Of a stretch of 64,000 bases of DNA, positions 1 to 8,761 are shown in pieces (within the stretch, counting starts at the first letter, position 1; each line of letters begins with the position of its first letter). Source of the stretch: Salipiger sp. IMCC34102 (lineage in GTDB: Bacteria; Pseudomonadota; Alphaproteobacteria; Rhodobacterales; Rhodobacteraceae); the NCBI RefSeq assembly GCF_004145405.1, contig NZ_SELQ01000003.1, forward strand, positions 62,001 to 126,000, read 5' to 3'. The position numbers were made by a program, and so were the translations under genes. The notes beneath the pieces are model-generated. The model ran no database searches and was not told the DNA's origin. It saw nothing but the letters and a program-made list of their open reading frames with translations.

Positions 1-46
1 CGGCGACCAGGAGGACGCCGATCAGGAACTTGAACAGCTTCGACAC
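1..46 (-). CDS. 5' end of a leftward membrane or exported protein (partial)
   Basis: Reading leftward from a GTG at 46 gives MSKLFKFLIGVLLVA, a positively charged start followed by a hydrophobic stretch, which is typical of a signal anchor or first membrane helix. A purine-rich GGGGAAG lies a few bases upstream of the GTG. The gene runs off the left edge, so neither length nor family can be judged; AsmA-like or other inner-membrane proteins often begin this way, but that is only a guess. Confidence 0.45.
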   Translation of the reverse strand, partial: MSKLFKFLIGVLLVA

Positions 47-469
47 CGCAGCTTCCCCGTTTCAGTTCGTTCTTTCGATCCCAGCAGGGCCGGATGCAAG
101 ATTGCTTCAGTCCGACCACCTAGGTCCAAAGCGCTCGATTGGCAGGGACGCGTCAAAGGGTCGCTGCGCGCATGGATCGCACGGAGCCGCGATCGCAAGC
201 CTGGTCGACCGGATACGGTGCGGCTTTGATACGGGAAGAATGGAGGAGACGCGGCGCCATGCGCGGCGAGATTTCAAGACAAAGACGGAAAGACGGGACG
301 GGATAGGGTCTCGCCCGCATATTTCGATGGGCACATGCGGACCCCCGGCAACACAGCCTCGATGAAGATGTTAATACCATCTCTCGCATACATATCATAA
401 CTTTCAAGCCAGCGACGGAATTGGAGGCTCGGGACATGGCGCAGGGAAGATCCGGGCGGCGGGGGGACG
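47..469. other. Divergent intergenic region, no gene seen
   Basis: This stretch separates the leftward gene at the edge from the rightward GntR-type regulator. The reading frames here overlap one another and resemble no family. An AT-rich patch at about 361-408 stands out in GC-rich surroundings and is the likeliest place for the regulator's promoter or its own operator, but I cannot define boxes. Confidence 0.4.
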
Positions 470-1174
470 ATGGTGATGGACATCGTGGAAACCTTGCAGA
501 AGCGCATCACCTCCGGTGAATTTCCGGTCGGAGGTCGACTGCCGAGCGAGGCGAAGCTTTGCGAGGAGGCGGGCGTAAGCCGGACAGTCGTGCGGGAGGC
601 CGTGGCGGCGTTGCGCGCCGACGGACTGCTGGAGCCGCGCCAAGGGTCGGGTGTCTACGTGACCGAACCGCCCACAAGCCCCGCCGTCCCGTTTCGCGAC
701 ATCGACCCGTCGAGAGTGTCGTCGGTCATCGAGGTGCTGGAACTGCGCACCGCGCTGGAAGTCGAGGCCGCGTCCCTGGCGGCGCGACGTCGGTCGGCGC
801 AACAGGAGGAAGATATCGTCGCGAGCTTCGACGAGATGGAACGGGTCATCGCGAGAGGCGAAACTTCTGTCGAGGCGGATTTCGCTTTGCATGTCGCCAT
901 CGCGCGCGCCTCTAACAACACGCGGTTCGAGGAATATCTGCAGCTGATCGGACCCAGCGTGATACCACGTCGCGGTGTCCGCGAAGGCGAAGGCGATACT
1001 CCCGTCGATCCGGCTTATCTTCAGCTTCTGTCGCAGGAGCATCGCGAAATCGTGTCTGCCATCCTGGCCAACGATGCGGATGGGGCGTCGGATGCCATGC
1101 GAAAGCACCTTCAGGGCAGTTTGGCACGCTATCGTGGGCTTCTCGAATGCGGATCTTCAATGAGGCGCTTGTAA
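470..1174 (+). CDS. FadR-type GntR family transcriptional regulator
   Basis: A 234-residue DNA-binding regulator. Residues 1-65 form the GntR winged helix (GRLPSEAKLCEEAGVSRTVV, then a wing ending GSGVYV). The rest is an FCD effector domain with DFALHVAIARASNN and a later EHREIV segment, which supply the metal- and ligand-contacting Asp/His residues of this subfamily. Such proteins usually sense small organic acids and repress a nearby catabolic or transport operon. The start has a G-rich ribosome site just upstream; an earlier start is not supported. Its probable target, a peptide-type ABC importer directly downstream, is now only a fragment, so the regulator may be an orphan. Confidence 0.88.
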   Translation: MVMDIVETLQKRITSGEFPVGGRLPSEAKLCEEAGVSRTVVREAVAALRADGLLEPRQGSGVYVTEPPTSPAVPFRDIDPSRVSSVIEVLELRTALEVEAASLAARRRSAQQEEDIVASFDEMERVIARGETSVEADFALHVAIARASNNTRFEEYLQLIGPSVIPRRGVREGEGDTPVDPAYLQLLSQEHREIVSAILANDADGASDAMRKHLQGSLARYRGLLECGSSMRRL

Positions 1175-1247
1175 TATCAATTCTGCAAGCCGTACTGCGA
1201 AAGGGTTCATCGGGAAGAATGTCAGGCAGCGCAGCGCTTTATCGGGC

Positions 1248-1724
1248 ATGGCGGGACAGGCCGGGGCGATCTTCGTCACGCTGGCCTGCCTGCTGATCCT
1301 GACCTTCGTCATCGGGCGGATCATGCCGACGGACCCCGTGCGCACCATTGCGGGAGAGGACGCGACCCGCGAAGCCTACGAGAATGTCTACCATCAGCTG
1401 TGGCTCGACCGGCCGCTCTGGCAGCAGTTTACGATGCGCCTGCGCGACGTAGCGACCTTCGATTTCGGAACCTCCATCCGGACCGGGCAGCCCGTCCTGC
1501 ATGACGTTGCCCACGCGTTGCCCGCGACGATCGAGCTTGCGACCTTCGTCGACATCATCGGCGCGGTCCTCGGGCCGCCGATGGGGGTGGCCGCCGCCGT
1601 GTACAAGGGCCGCTGGCCCGGCCACGTGATACGCGTGGTCAGCCTGATGGGGCATTCGATGCCGATCTTCTGGACCGGGTGGATCGCGGTCCTGAACGTC
1701 GACGGCGGCTGGCTAGCCCGCTGA
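1248..1724 (+). pseudogene. Truncated DppB-type ABC permease
   Basis: The 158 residues match the N-terminal half of DppB/OppB-family permeases: a first membrane helix ending FVIGRIMPTDPVRTIAGEDA, the segment LDRPLWQQF, then ATIELATF and the start of the membrane core. The family is normally about 310-350 residues with six helices; here the frame stops after IFWTGWIAVL plus nine unrelated residues. It is visibly related to the intact permease at 53198-54265, sharing the patterns IGRxxPxDPV and LDRPL. No partner permease, ATPase or binding protein follows. I infer a deletion, possibly IS-mediated, since an IS3 relic lies about 150 bp downstream. Confidence 0.8.
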
Positions 1725-1872
1725 CCCCTCCTCCCCAACCGCAGCCCCCGCGCGGGGATCATCTTGCGATCCACGCCGCCGATCGGGCAGGTTCGCCTCT
1801 CCGATAGGCCGTGCGCGGCCAAAAACAAGCGGCGGTGGCGCGATTCACGGAAGGCCCGTCACTTTCCTTGGC

Positions 1873-1965
1873 TCATGCCTTCGGCGCGGCATGATCTTGC
1901 ACCGGCCGGGACAGACGCTGCTTCACCCTGGCGTTCTCGTCCGAAAGCGCCGTGAAGTGCTTGGC
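1873..1965 (-). mobile_element. Relic of an IS3-family orfA (C-terminal leucine-zipper region)
   Basis: Read leftward, the last 30 residues before a TGA at 1873-1875 contain ALSDENARVKQRLSRPVQDH. This follows the conserved end of IS3-family OrfA proteins, where a form like LEDENAKLKRLLAE-MLDNAALK is usual. Ala, Leu, Asp-Glu-Asn, Lys and the final Asp-x-Ala positions are kept, while others are decayed. No helix-turn-helix, orfB, or terminal inverted repeats were seen, so only a fragment remains. Confidence 0.55.
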
Positions 1966-2339
1966 CTTCGGCGCGGCCTTGCAGCAAGACCCGGCATTCC
2001 CCCTGATTGATCTGCCTTTCGACCTGTTGGCCGGCGCCGTATGTCGCCGTCCTGGCCCATTGCTACGCGTTTGAATTGCAACTGGCGTCTGCGCAGTCCG
2101 TCCCGGCCCCAGGGGCAGTGGGCATCGCGACAATTTGCCCTGACGGCAAACTGGTTTGATTCCATTTCTGTCCGCAATCCGGCCACTGTGCTCACCGGAC
2201 CGTCAGCCAATCATCCGCTCTGAAAGCATCTCGATCCTCGGGCCGAGCCTGCCGAGTTACACGCAAAGCGCGAATCACGGTGGTGGAATCACGTCCGAGT
2301 GGCCGGCAGCCAAGAGGATCCGCGATCACGAATGTCGAG

Positions 2340-2395
2340 TGGATGGAATCAATCGGTGGTTCGGGGCGTCATTTGCGCTTGGATGGAATCAATCG
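2340..2395. repeat. 16-bp direct repeat, 40-bp period
   Basis: TGGATGGAATCAATCG occurs exactly at 2340-2355 and again at 2380-2395. The core ATGGAATCAA also occurs inverted at 2156-2165. The copies lie upstream of the seven-gene operon starting at 2555, so they could be regulator sites or debris of a mobile element. Confidence 0.7.
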
Positions 2396-2554
2396 CCGAG
2401 CGTTTCGGCTGAGAATCGCAATTCTTGGCGGGAAAGCTTGTCTATTGCCTGAAAATTCCCAATGCTCGGACTCGGTATCTTGAGCGTTACGATCTGCGGC
2501 TGATTGTGGTCGCCGAGGAGCTTTAATCCGAACCTCTGAATAGGTATTCGCCCA

Positions 2555-3766
2555 GTGATTATCGCAGCTACCGGGATTCTCCTGGTTGGAATCGTTTTGC
2601 TCGATATCTTTCTGACCGTGCTCGACGCCAATGGGTTGAGCATGATCTCCAGCCGCATCTACAGAGGATTCTGGTGGGTATGGAGGCATTTTTCCCTGCT
2701 TCTTCCGCCCATTGCGCGACACCAGATGCTGGCGCTCGGGGCCCCGCTGATGATTCCGGTCATGATTTTCATTTGGCTGATCGGCATCGTGGTGGGCTTC
2801 ACGTTGATCTATTACGGCGGCCTCTTGCCGGGAAACTTGAGCCACGTCGTATCAGGGGAGCATTCTCGACCTGAATTGCCCGATGCTTTTCGGTTGAGCG
2901 TGGTTTCCATTTCGACGATCGGTTTCGTGGAAATCAGTCCATCGAATATGCCATATTCGCTGACTGTCGCATTCGAGGCAATTCTCGGAAATCTGATCTT
3001 GACGCTCGTCTTGACTTATTTCCTGAGCGTTCACGGAGCGGTTCTCAGCTACAACGTGTTCGTTGCTTACCTGCGGGCGCGCATTCCACGCAGCGGAGAG
3101 CCCATCGACGCGCTCAAAAGGCATTTCGACAAGGGCGAAGCGCGCGAACTGGAACCCTGGCTCGATCGGTTGGATTCCGGGCTGTCTGCGCTTCACGAAG
3201 GGCTGCGGCGCTACCCGATCCTCTACTATTTCCGGCCCCTGCACATCGAGCGCGGGCTGCCGGATACGTTGTCGGCGCTCAGACGCGTCGTGACCGGGTT
3301 GAACTGGGGGCTTCCCGGGGACCATCCGGCCCGCCGAAGCGCCAACTTGGGCGCGTTGGAAGCAACGCTGGAGGACCTGATCGAGGATCTGCAGGATCGC
3401 TACGTTCCGATCCACCGCCGAACCGTGATCGCGCCGATGTCGGCCCGGGCCTTCGCGACGGCCTGCGCCTCTCGCCGGGCCCTTCGCGATCCCTGGCTGG
3501 ACGAGTTCCTCGCCGAATGTCGCGCGGTGCAGATCGCGACGGGCGTGGAGGATACCGATGACGTCGAGCAACTGTATGACCGCTACCTCTCCTGGTTGCC
3601 GATCACGCTCAGGCTTCATGACTTCAAGCGCGCCGTACGGGACGACCTGGGCTACTCCGAACGGGTTCGCCCGGGTCGCAGGTCTGTCTGGGCGGTTCTG
3701 GCCAGCGGACCGCGTGAGCGTCCGCAATCCCTGCAGTCGACCTCTTCCGAGAGTGCCGAGCAATGA
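2555..3766 (+). CDS. K+-channel-like two-helix membrane protein
   Basis: A 403-residue protein with an N-terminal hydrophobic segment (about 1-22), a helix at about 62-90, a pore-like loop and another helix at about 135-160. The loop carries STIGFVEISP (residues 119-128), laid out like the selectivity filter of two-TM potassium channels, but the canonical T-V-G-Y/F-G is changed to T-I-G-F-V, so ion selectivity is uncertain. The C-terminal 230 residues are soluble and probably cytoplasmic, and I do not recognise them as RCK or TrkA domains. Start is GTG at 2555. It overlaps the next gene by 4 bases and heads a seven-gene run, suggesting a role in the same envelope system. Confidence 0.72.
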   Translation: MIIAATGILLVGIVLLDIFLTVLDANGLSMISSRIYRGFWWVWRHFSLLLPPIARHQMLALGAPLMIPVMIFIWLIGIVVGFTLIYYGGLLPGNLSHVVSGEHSRPELPDAFRLSVVSISTIGFVEISPSNMPYSLTVAFEAILGNLILTLVLTYFLSVHGAVLSYNVFVAYLRARIPRSGEPIDALKRHFDKGEARELEPWLDRLDSGLSALHEGLRRYPILYYFRPLHIERGLPDTLSALRRVVTGLNWGLPGDHPARRSANLGALEATLEDLIEDLQDRYVPIHRRTVIAPMSARAFATACASRRALRDPWLDEFLAECRAVQIATGVEDTDDVEQLYDRYLSWLPITLRLHDFKRAVRDDLGYSERVRPGRRSVWAVLASGPRERPQSLQSTSSESAEQ

Positions 3767-5103
3767 TCGGGTCGTCGTTTCATATCCCGACGGTGCTCGG
3801 CCGGATCCGGGTGTTCCTGCTGGATGCCTTCTGGATCGTGCCGGCCTTGGCGACAATCGCCGCATTGCTCCTGGCGCGCTGGACCAGCACCCTGGATTAC
3901 ACGACGCCCATCCGTTTCGGCGGACTGCTGACGACGTCGGGGCCATCGGGCGCGCGCGACATGGTGCAGACCGTCGCCAACAGTTCGCTGTCGGTCGTCA
4001 CGTTGGTCTTCTCGATCATGATCGTGGTGCTCCAGGTCGCGGGGTCGCAGTACTCGCCCCGTCTGCCCGCGCAGTTCCTGCGCGACATGACGACCCAGGT
4101 GGTTTTGGGGATCTTCGTGTTCACCTTCGTGTTCAGCCTGTCGATCGTCCGGTCGATCGGCGCGGCGAGCGACTTCGTCCCCACCTTCGCGGTCACGGCC
4201 TGCTTTCTTGCCGCCATCTTCTGCGTCGCGGCGTTCATCCATTTCATCCATCACACCGTTCACTCGATGCGGGTTGAAATGGTGCTCGACCACATCCGTG
4301 AGGAAACCGTCAGCACGTTGCGCAGGCGGCAGCGACGCCACGATCCCTCGGTCGAGTTCGCCGAGATGCCGATCATTCCCGATCACGCGGCGCCATTGTT
4401 CTGCCCGGTCGTGGGCACCTTGCAGAACCTCGACGGCAGCGGGTTGGTCGAGACGGCGAAATCCGAAGGGGTGGTGGTCTGCTTCGTCGTGCTGAATGGC
4501 GATACCCTTGCTGCGGGAACGCCCATCGCCTGGATCTGGAAAGGGGACGCCAAGCCCAGATCGGATTGCATGGAGCGCCTGGACAAGAGGATCCGGAAGA
4601 TCATTCAACTTGGCAACGAGCGAACCTTCCGAAGCGATTTCGGGTTCGGCATCATCCAGTTGATCGACATTGCCCTGCGATCGCTGTCGACGGCCGTCAA
4701 CGATCCCACGACGGCCTGCATGTCGATCCGGGCGATCGAGGGCGTGATGAGCGAACTGGCCCGCGGAAACCCCCGCACACGACACTTCTGCGACGACGAT
4801 GGCGAACTCAGGGTCGTCGTGCCGGAAAGAAGTTTTGCGGACTACCTCGGCGATGCCGTGGGATCGATCAGCCGCGCCGCGCCGGACGACGTCATGGTGG
4901 GCAAGGCCCTGCTGGGGCTGCTACACGACCTAGCCTATGCCGCCCGGTCGGTCCGGCACAAGAGCGCGGTCGCAGCGCAGGTCACGCGGGTCGAGCAGCT
5001 TTGCCTGAACGCCATGACCGACGACTGCGATCGCTCGGAGATCAGGGTCTCGGTCATGAGATCGCGGCGGGCCCTGCGTGGCGAACCACCGGTGTACCTA
5101 TGA
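3763..5103 (+). CDS. DUF2254 family predicted membrane protein
   Basis: 446 residues. N-terminal helices at about 20-40, 75-100, 105-130 and 145-165 surround the family hallmark LVFSIMIVVLQVAGSQYSPR, followed by a long soluble C-terminal region (about 170-446). DUF2254 proteins are widespread inner-membrane proteins without an agreed function. The gene starts in an ATGA overlap with the channel-like gene and ends in an ATGA overlap with the UPF0182 gene, so translation of the three is probably coupled. I infer that they form one membrane assembly or act in one envelope process. Confidence 0.85.
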   Translation: MIGSSFHIPTVLGRIRVFLLDAFWIVPALATIAALLLARWTSTLDYTTPIRFGGLLTTSGPSGARDMVQTVANSSLSVVTLVFSIMIVVLQVAGSQYSPRLPAQFLRDMTTQVVLGIFVFTFVFSLSIVRSIGAASDFVPTFAVTACFLAAIFCVAAFIHFIHHTVHSMRVEMVLDHIREETVSTLRRRQRRHDPSVEFAEMPIIPDHAAPLFCPVVGTLQNLDGSGLVETAKSEGVVVCFVVLNGDTLAAGTPIAWIWKGDAKPRSDCMERLDKRIRKIIQLGNERTFRSDFGFGIIQLIDIALRSLSTAVNDPTTACMSIRAIEGVMSELARGNPRTRHFCDDDGELRVVVPERSFADYLGDAVGSISRAAPDDVMVGKALLGLLHDLAYAARSVRHKSAVAAQVTRVEQLCLNAMTDDCDRSEIRVSVMRSRRALRGEPPVYL

Positions 5104-8039
5104 GCACGGTCATCGGATTCTTCACCTGGCTCATAGCCGGCCTGAGCCGCAAGGTTCTGTTCTACATCGTGGGTTCGATCTTGGCGGTCATCGCGTTCCT
5201 GTTGTCGATCTGGGCCTATACCGAGATCCTCTGGTATCGGGCGATCGGGTATTTCGACGTCCTGTTCACCATGTACACGACGATGTTCTGGATGGGGATG
5301 TTCCCTTTCCTGACCATGACGCTCTTCGTCGTCGCCAACATGTCGCTGGCGCGCATTCTCGCGCCGGCCGATCGCGTGATCTCGGACGACGAGCGGACCG
5401 TCGATCGGTGGCGTCGGGCGATCACGCCTTTCTTCAAGCCTCTCACGGTGATCGTGGGGATCGTTTGCGGTCTTCTGATCGCGCTGCAGACCTATATCCA
5501 CTGGCAGACCTACCTCCTTTGGGCCAACGGGGTGGAATGGGGCCGGGTCGATCCGCAGTTCGATCGCGACCTGAGCTATTTCATGTTCGATCTGCCGTTC
5601 TACGCCCTGATCAACCGCTGGGCCTTCATCGGGCTGCTGGTCACGCTGGTTCTGTGCGCGATCACCAGCTACATTTTCGGCGGTATCCGCCCCCAGGCCC
5701 CTGGCAGCAAGTTGCCGGTTCCGGTCAACATCCACTTCTCGCTGATGCTGATGATGCTGATGGCGATGCTGGGATGGCGGCTGCTGATCGAGCTTCACAT
5801 GCTCAGTTACTCCGACCGCGGCGTGATCACCGGACTGGGGTTCACGGATTCCAACGCAAGCCTCGTGGCCTACAAGTTCGTCGCTTCCGGCGTGGTCACG
5901 GGCTTCGTGCTGTTCCAGGTCAACATCCGAAAGCCCGGCTGGATTTTGCCCACGATCGCGCTGGTCTGGTTGTTCCTGATCGGCCTCGCGGCGGCGCGCT
6001 TCTATCCCAACATCTACCAGCTTCTGATCGTGGAGCCGCAGGAGCTGGAGCGGGAGTCCTCCTTCATCGAGGATCACCTGGAGTTCACGCGCTACGGGTT
6101 CGGGCTGGACAGCGTGGATCGGCGGACGATCACCGGTCGGTCGCCTGTCCCGGGAGATCTCGAGGAGTACCGCGACGATTTCGCGAACCTGCGGCTTTGG
6201 GACTCCGACACGATCCAGATCAACTTCGAGGAAATGCAGGCGCTGCGCAGCTACTACGAGTTTCCGAACATCGACTTCGACCGATACGTCATCGACGGCA
6301 GGCAGACGCCCGTCCTCGTCGGCGCACGCGAGGTCAACATCGCGCGGCTTCCCGAAGGATCGCGCCGCTGGCAGACGCAACGGATGATCCTGAGCCACGG
6401 ATCGGGAGTGGTGGCCGCGGACGTGACGGCCTCTACCGCGGCGGGAATGCCGGTTTTTCTGACCTACGACATGCCGGTGCAGGGCGTGCCCGAACTGGTC
6501 GCGCGCAACCCGCGCATCTACTACGGGGAGCGGACGACGGGCTTCGCCTTCGTCGATACCGACACGCTGGAACTCGACCGTCCCCTGCCGCCGAATGCGC
6601 GCAACGAGAAACTGACGCCGGTCGTGCCGGATGACAACGCCGCCAACGCCCAGGCCAACGACCGGCGCTGCCCGGAGGATTACATCGACGATCCCTCGGA
6701 CCCGAACCCGATCGTCGACGCCTTGAGCCCGGCGGGGACGGGCCCCGAAGCCAGCCCCGAGAACACTTCGGAGGAATGCGCGCGCGACCGGGTCGGATTC
6801 CGTTTCAACAACTACAGCGGAGAAGGGGGCGTGGTCATGCGCAACGTCTTTCACCGCCTGTCGTTCGCGCTGCGCCTTTGGGATCTTCGGCTGGGTTTGA
6901 CCCGTCTTCTCGATGCCGACAACAAGGTGCTTTTCCACCGCAACGTGCGGGACCGGATCGCCCGGGTCGCGCCTTACCTGAAAGTCGACAGAGATCCTTA
7001 CCCCGTGGTCCTCGATGGCCGCATCAAATGGATCGTGGACTGCTACACGGTTTCGGACATGATGCCCTACTCGCGGCGGGTGAACCTGACGTCCCTGACG
7101 CAGGTGACGCAACCCAAGCAGGACGGCGGGCTTCTGCCCGACGAATTCCTTGCCGACGACGCGGGCCTCGCCGGCACGGCCAACTACCTGCGCGGCAGCG
7201 TGAAGGCTGTGGTGGACGCCTACGACGGCACCGTCACACTTTACGTGGTCGATCCCGACGATCGCGTCCTGCAAAGCTGGAAGAAGGTCTTTCCGGATAG
7301 CTACGTGCCGATGTCCGAGGCAAGCGAGACACTGCGGGCGCATTTTCGCTATCCTCAGGACCTTTTCCGTATCCAGGCCACGATCTGGTCCGATTACCAC
7401 ATGATCACGCCGGAAGCCTATTACTCTCGCGAGGCCGCTTGGCGGATCCCGCCCGACACCTCGTTCATCTCGGACCGCGCCGAGCGCCAGACCGGTCACG
7501 AAGACCAGCGCCGCGCCGATATGCGGCCCTATTGGCTGCAGACGCGGTTCCCCGGCGATGACGAAGAGCAGTTCGCGATTGTCCAGACCTTCAGCCCGGA
7601 GAACCGCAACCTACTGACCGGCTACCTAGCGGGATTGAGCGACGGCGATCGCATGGGGGAGCTGATATCCTATGCACTCCCCCCGACGAAGACGGTCCTC
7701 GGTCCGGCGCAGGCACAGGCGCGCATCGACCAGGACACGGAGATTTCCGCCTGGATCACCTTGCGGATGCAGTCGGGGTCGCGCGTCTCCCGCGGTCGCC
7801 TGATCACACTGCCGCTCGGTGATACCGTGCTCTACGTGCAGCCGCTCTTCGTGCAGGCGGACAAGTCCGAGGTTTCGACCCTGCTGGGCGCACAGCTCGC
7901 CAGCCTGCCGGAGCTCAAGAAGGTGGTCCTGGTAATGGGCGACCGCGTCCTGATGCGCGACAGCCTTCAGGAGGCGGTCGAAGCCATCCTGGGAACGTCG
8001 GCGACCGCCACGACCCCGCCGCCAAGTCCCGACAACTGA
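5100..8039 (+). CDS. UPF0182 family large membrane protein
   Basis: 979 residues, a normal size for UPF0182. The first 300 or so residues hold about seven hydrophobic helices. The remainder is a large domain, probably outside the membrane, with an acidic Pro/Glu/Asp-rich linker at about 520-560, as usual for the family. No enzymatic motif can be assigned. The ATG at 5100 was chosen because it forms a 4-base overlap with the DUF2254 stop; the open frame extends upstream to 4566 but is only a shadow of that gene. UPF0182 is best known from actinobacteria and cyanobacteria, so its place beside DUF2254 and a curlin-repeat protein is notable. Confidence 0.88.
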   Translation: MSTVIGFFTWLIAGLSRKVLFYIVGSILAVIAFLLSIWAYTEILWYRAIGYFDVLFTMYTTMFWMGMFPFLTMTLFVVANMSLARILAPADRVISDDERTVDRWRRAITPFFKPLTVIVGIVCGLLIALQTYIHWQTYLLWANGVEWGRVDPQFDRDLSYFMFDLPFYALINRWAFIGLLVTLVLCAITSYIFGGIRPQAPGSKLPVPVNIHFSLMLMMLMAMLGWRLLIELHMLSYSDRGVITGLGFTDSNASLVAYKFVASGVVTGFVLFQVNIRKPGWILPTIALVWLFLIGLAAARFYPNIYQLLIVEPQELERESSFIEDHLEFTRYGFGLDSVDRRTITGRSPVPGDLEEYRDDFANLRLWDSDTIQINFEEMQALRSYYEFPNIDFDRYVIDGRQTPVLVGAREVNIARLPEGSRRWQTQRMILSHGSGVVAADVTASTAAGMPVFLTYDMPVQGVPELVARNPRIYYGERTTGFAFVDTDTLELDRPLPPNARNEKLTPVVPDDNAANAQANDRRCPEDYIDDPSDPNPIVDALSPAGTGPEASPENTSEECARDRVGFRFNNYSGEGGVVMRNVFHRLSFALRLWDLRLGLTRLLDADNKVLFHRNVRDRIARVAPYLKVDRDPYPVVLDGRIKWIVDCYTVSDMMPYSRRVNLTSLTQVTQPKQDGGLLPDEFLADDAGLAGTANYLRGSVKAVVDAYDGTVTLYVVDPDDRVLQSWKKVFPDSYVPMSEASETLRAHFRYPQDLFRIQATIWSDYHMITPEAYYSREAAWRIPPDTSFISDRAERQTGHEDQRRADMRPYWLQTRFPGDDEEQFAIVQTFSPENRNLLTGYLAGLSDGDRMGELISYALPPTKTVLGPAQAQARIDQDTEISAWITLRMQSGSRVSRGRLITLPLGDTVLYVQPLFVQADKSEVSTLLGAQLASLPELKKVVLVMGDRVLMRDSLQEAVEAILGTSATATTPPPSPDN

Positions 8040-8054
8040 ACGGAAAGGTTCTTC

Positions 8055-8600
8055 ATGCTCGATATCATCCTTATCGTGGGGCTCGTCATCCTGCTGGCCA
8101 GCGTGCTGATCGCGGCCCTGCGCAGGTTTGATGCGAACTCGTACTTCGACCAGGACCGGCAGCCCTTCTATTCCGAACCCGACGAGCTGGTGAAAGCCGG
8201 GCTCATCTTCTCTCAGCGAGACCGCAGCGGGGAGGAAAAGCACACCTATACCGTCACCCCGGCGGGAGAGGCCGGTTTGCGCGCCTGGTTGCGCGAGCCC
8301 ACCAACGATCCGGGGTTTCTCTCGGCGCATTTCGGCGGGCTGGTGAAGACGTTCGACGCCGATCAGATCGTCGATGGCCGCACCAGCCAGCACCGGTCGC
8401 GCCTGGCCGAATACGAGCGGATCGAGGAGCTGGTCGTGAACCGGCCCGAGTGGCGCTACGCGCTTGCGGCCACGCGCGTCGGGATCGAGTTCGAGCGCGC
8501 CTGCCTGGAGTTCTGGGACGAGATCGCGACCGACCAAAAGATCAACGCCGAACGCGCGGAGACCCAGAAAGAGAAATACTTCAAGGAGATCGCCACATGA
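8055..8600 (+). CDS. Membrane-anchored PadR-like protein without a usable HTH (1 of 2)
   Basis: 181 residues. Residues 2-22 form a membrane helix. Then come DANSYFDQDRQPFYSE (26-41), a wing-like YTVTPAGEAGLRAWLREP (65-82), and a helical region with FGGL, RSRLAEYERIEE and TRVGIEFERACLEFWDE (140-156). The second half follows the wing and C-terminal dimerisation helices (Vir_act_alpha_C type) of PadR regulators closely, but the helix-turn-helix that should precede the wing is missing and a membrane anchor takes its place. I infer a PadR-derived oligomerisation or scaffold module rather than a DNA-binding protein. It has a paralogue at 8762 and overlaps the next small gene by 4 bases. Confidence 0.65.
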   Translation: MLDIILIVGLVILLASVLIAALRRFDANSYFDQDRQPFYSEPDELVKAGLIFSQRDRSGEEKHTYTVTPAGEAGLRAWLREPTNDPGFLSAHFGGLVKTFDADQIVDGRTSQHRSRLAEYERIEELVVNRPEWRYALAATRVGIEFERACLEFWDEIATDQKINAERAETQKEKYFKEIAT

Positions 8601-8749
8601 AAATCCGCAACCAGGGCTTCATCGGCCTGCTACTGCTCGCCCTCCTGTTCGGCTGGATCTGCGTCGCGCTGGTTTGGCCCTGGCTCAGTCGGACGTTCTC
8701 TGAACCCGAACTCAGCCAGCTGATCTCGACCGTCGCGATCGCCGTCTAG
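8597..8749 (+). CDS. Small single-pass membrane peptide (50 aa)
   Basis: A 50-residue ORF, MKIRNQGFIG followed by a strongly hydrophobic helix (about 10-31) and a short tail ending STVAIAV. Its ATG lies in an ATGA overlap with the upstream PadR-like gene, and it stops 12 bases before the next gene. This packing and the clean positive-inside N-terminus support a real gene. No family recognised. It probably partners the two membrane-anchored PadR-like proteins that flank it. Confidence 0.65.
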   Translation: MKIRNQGFIGLLLLALLFGWICVALVWPWLSRTFSEPELSQLISTVAIAV

Positions 8750-8761
8750 GGAGCCCCGCAC

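Larger units (their letters stand above)
1725..2554. other. Degenerate intergenic region with IS relic and short repeats
   Basis: About 830 bases without an intact gene between the truncated permease and the K+-channel-like gene. It holds a leftward IS3 orfA relic (1873-1965) and three copies of the 10-mer ATGGAATCAA or its complement (2156-2165 inverted, 2342-2351, 2382-2391). The rest is unrecognisable. The promoter of the 2555-12011 operon should lie in the last 100 bases, which are more AT-rich. Confidence 0.55.

Noticed and set aside
4935-7499. 854-residue leftward open frame opposite the UPF0182 gene
   Set aside because: Low-complexity Arg/His/Asp-rich shadow of a GC-rich coding strand; the opposite frame matches known families throughout.
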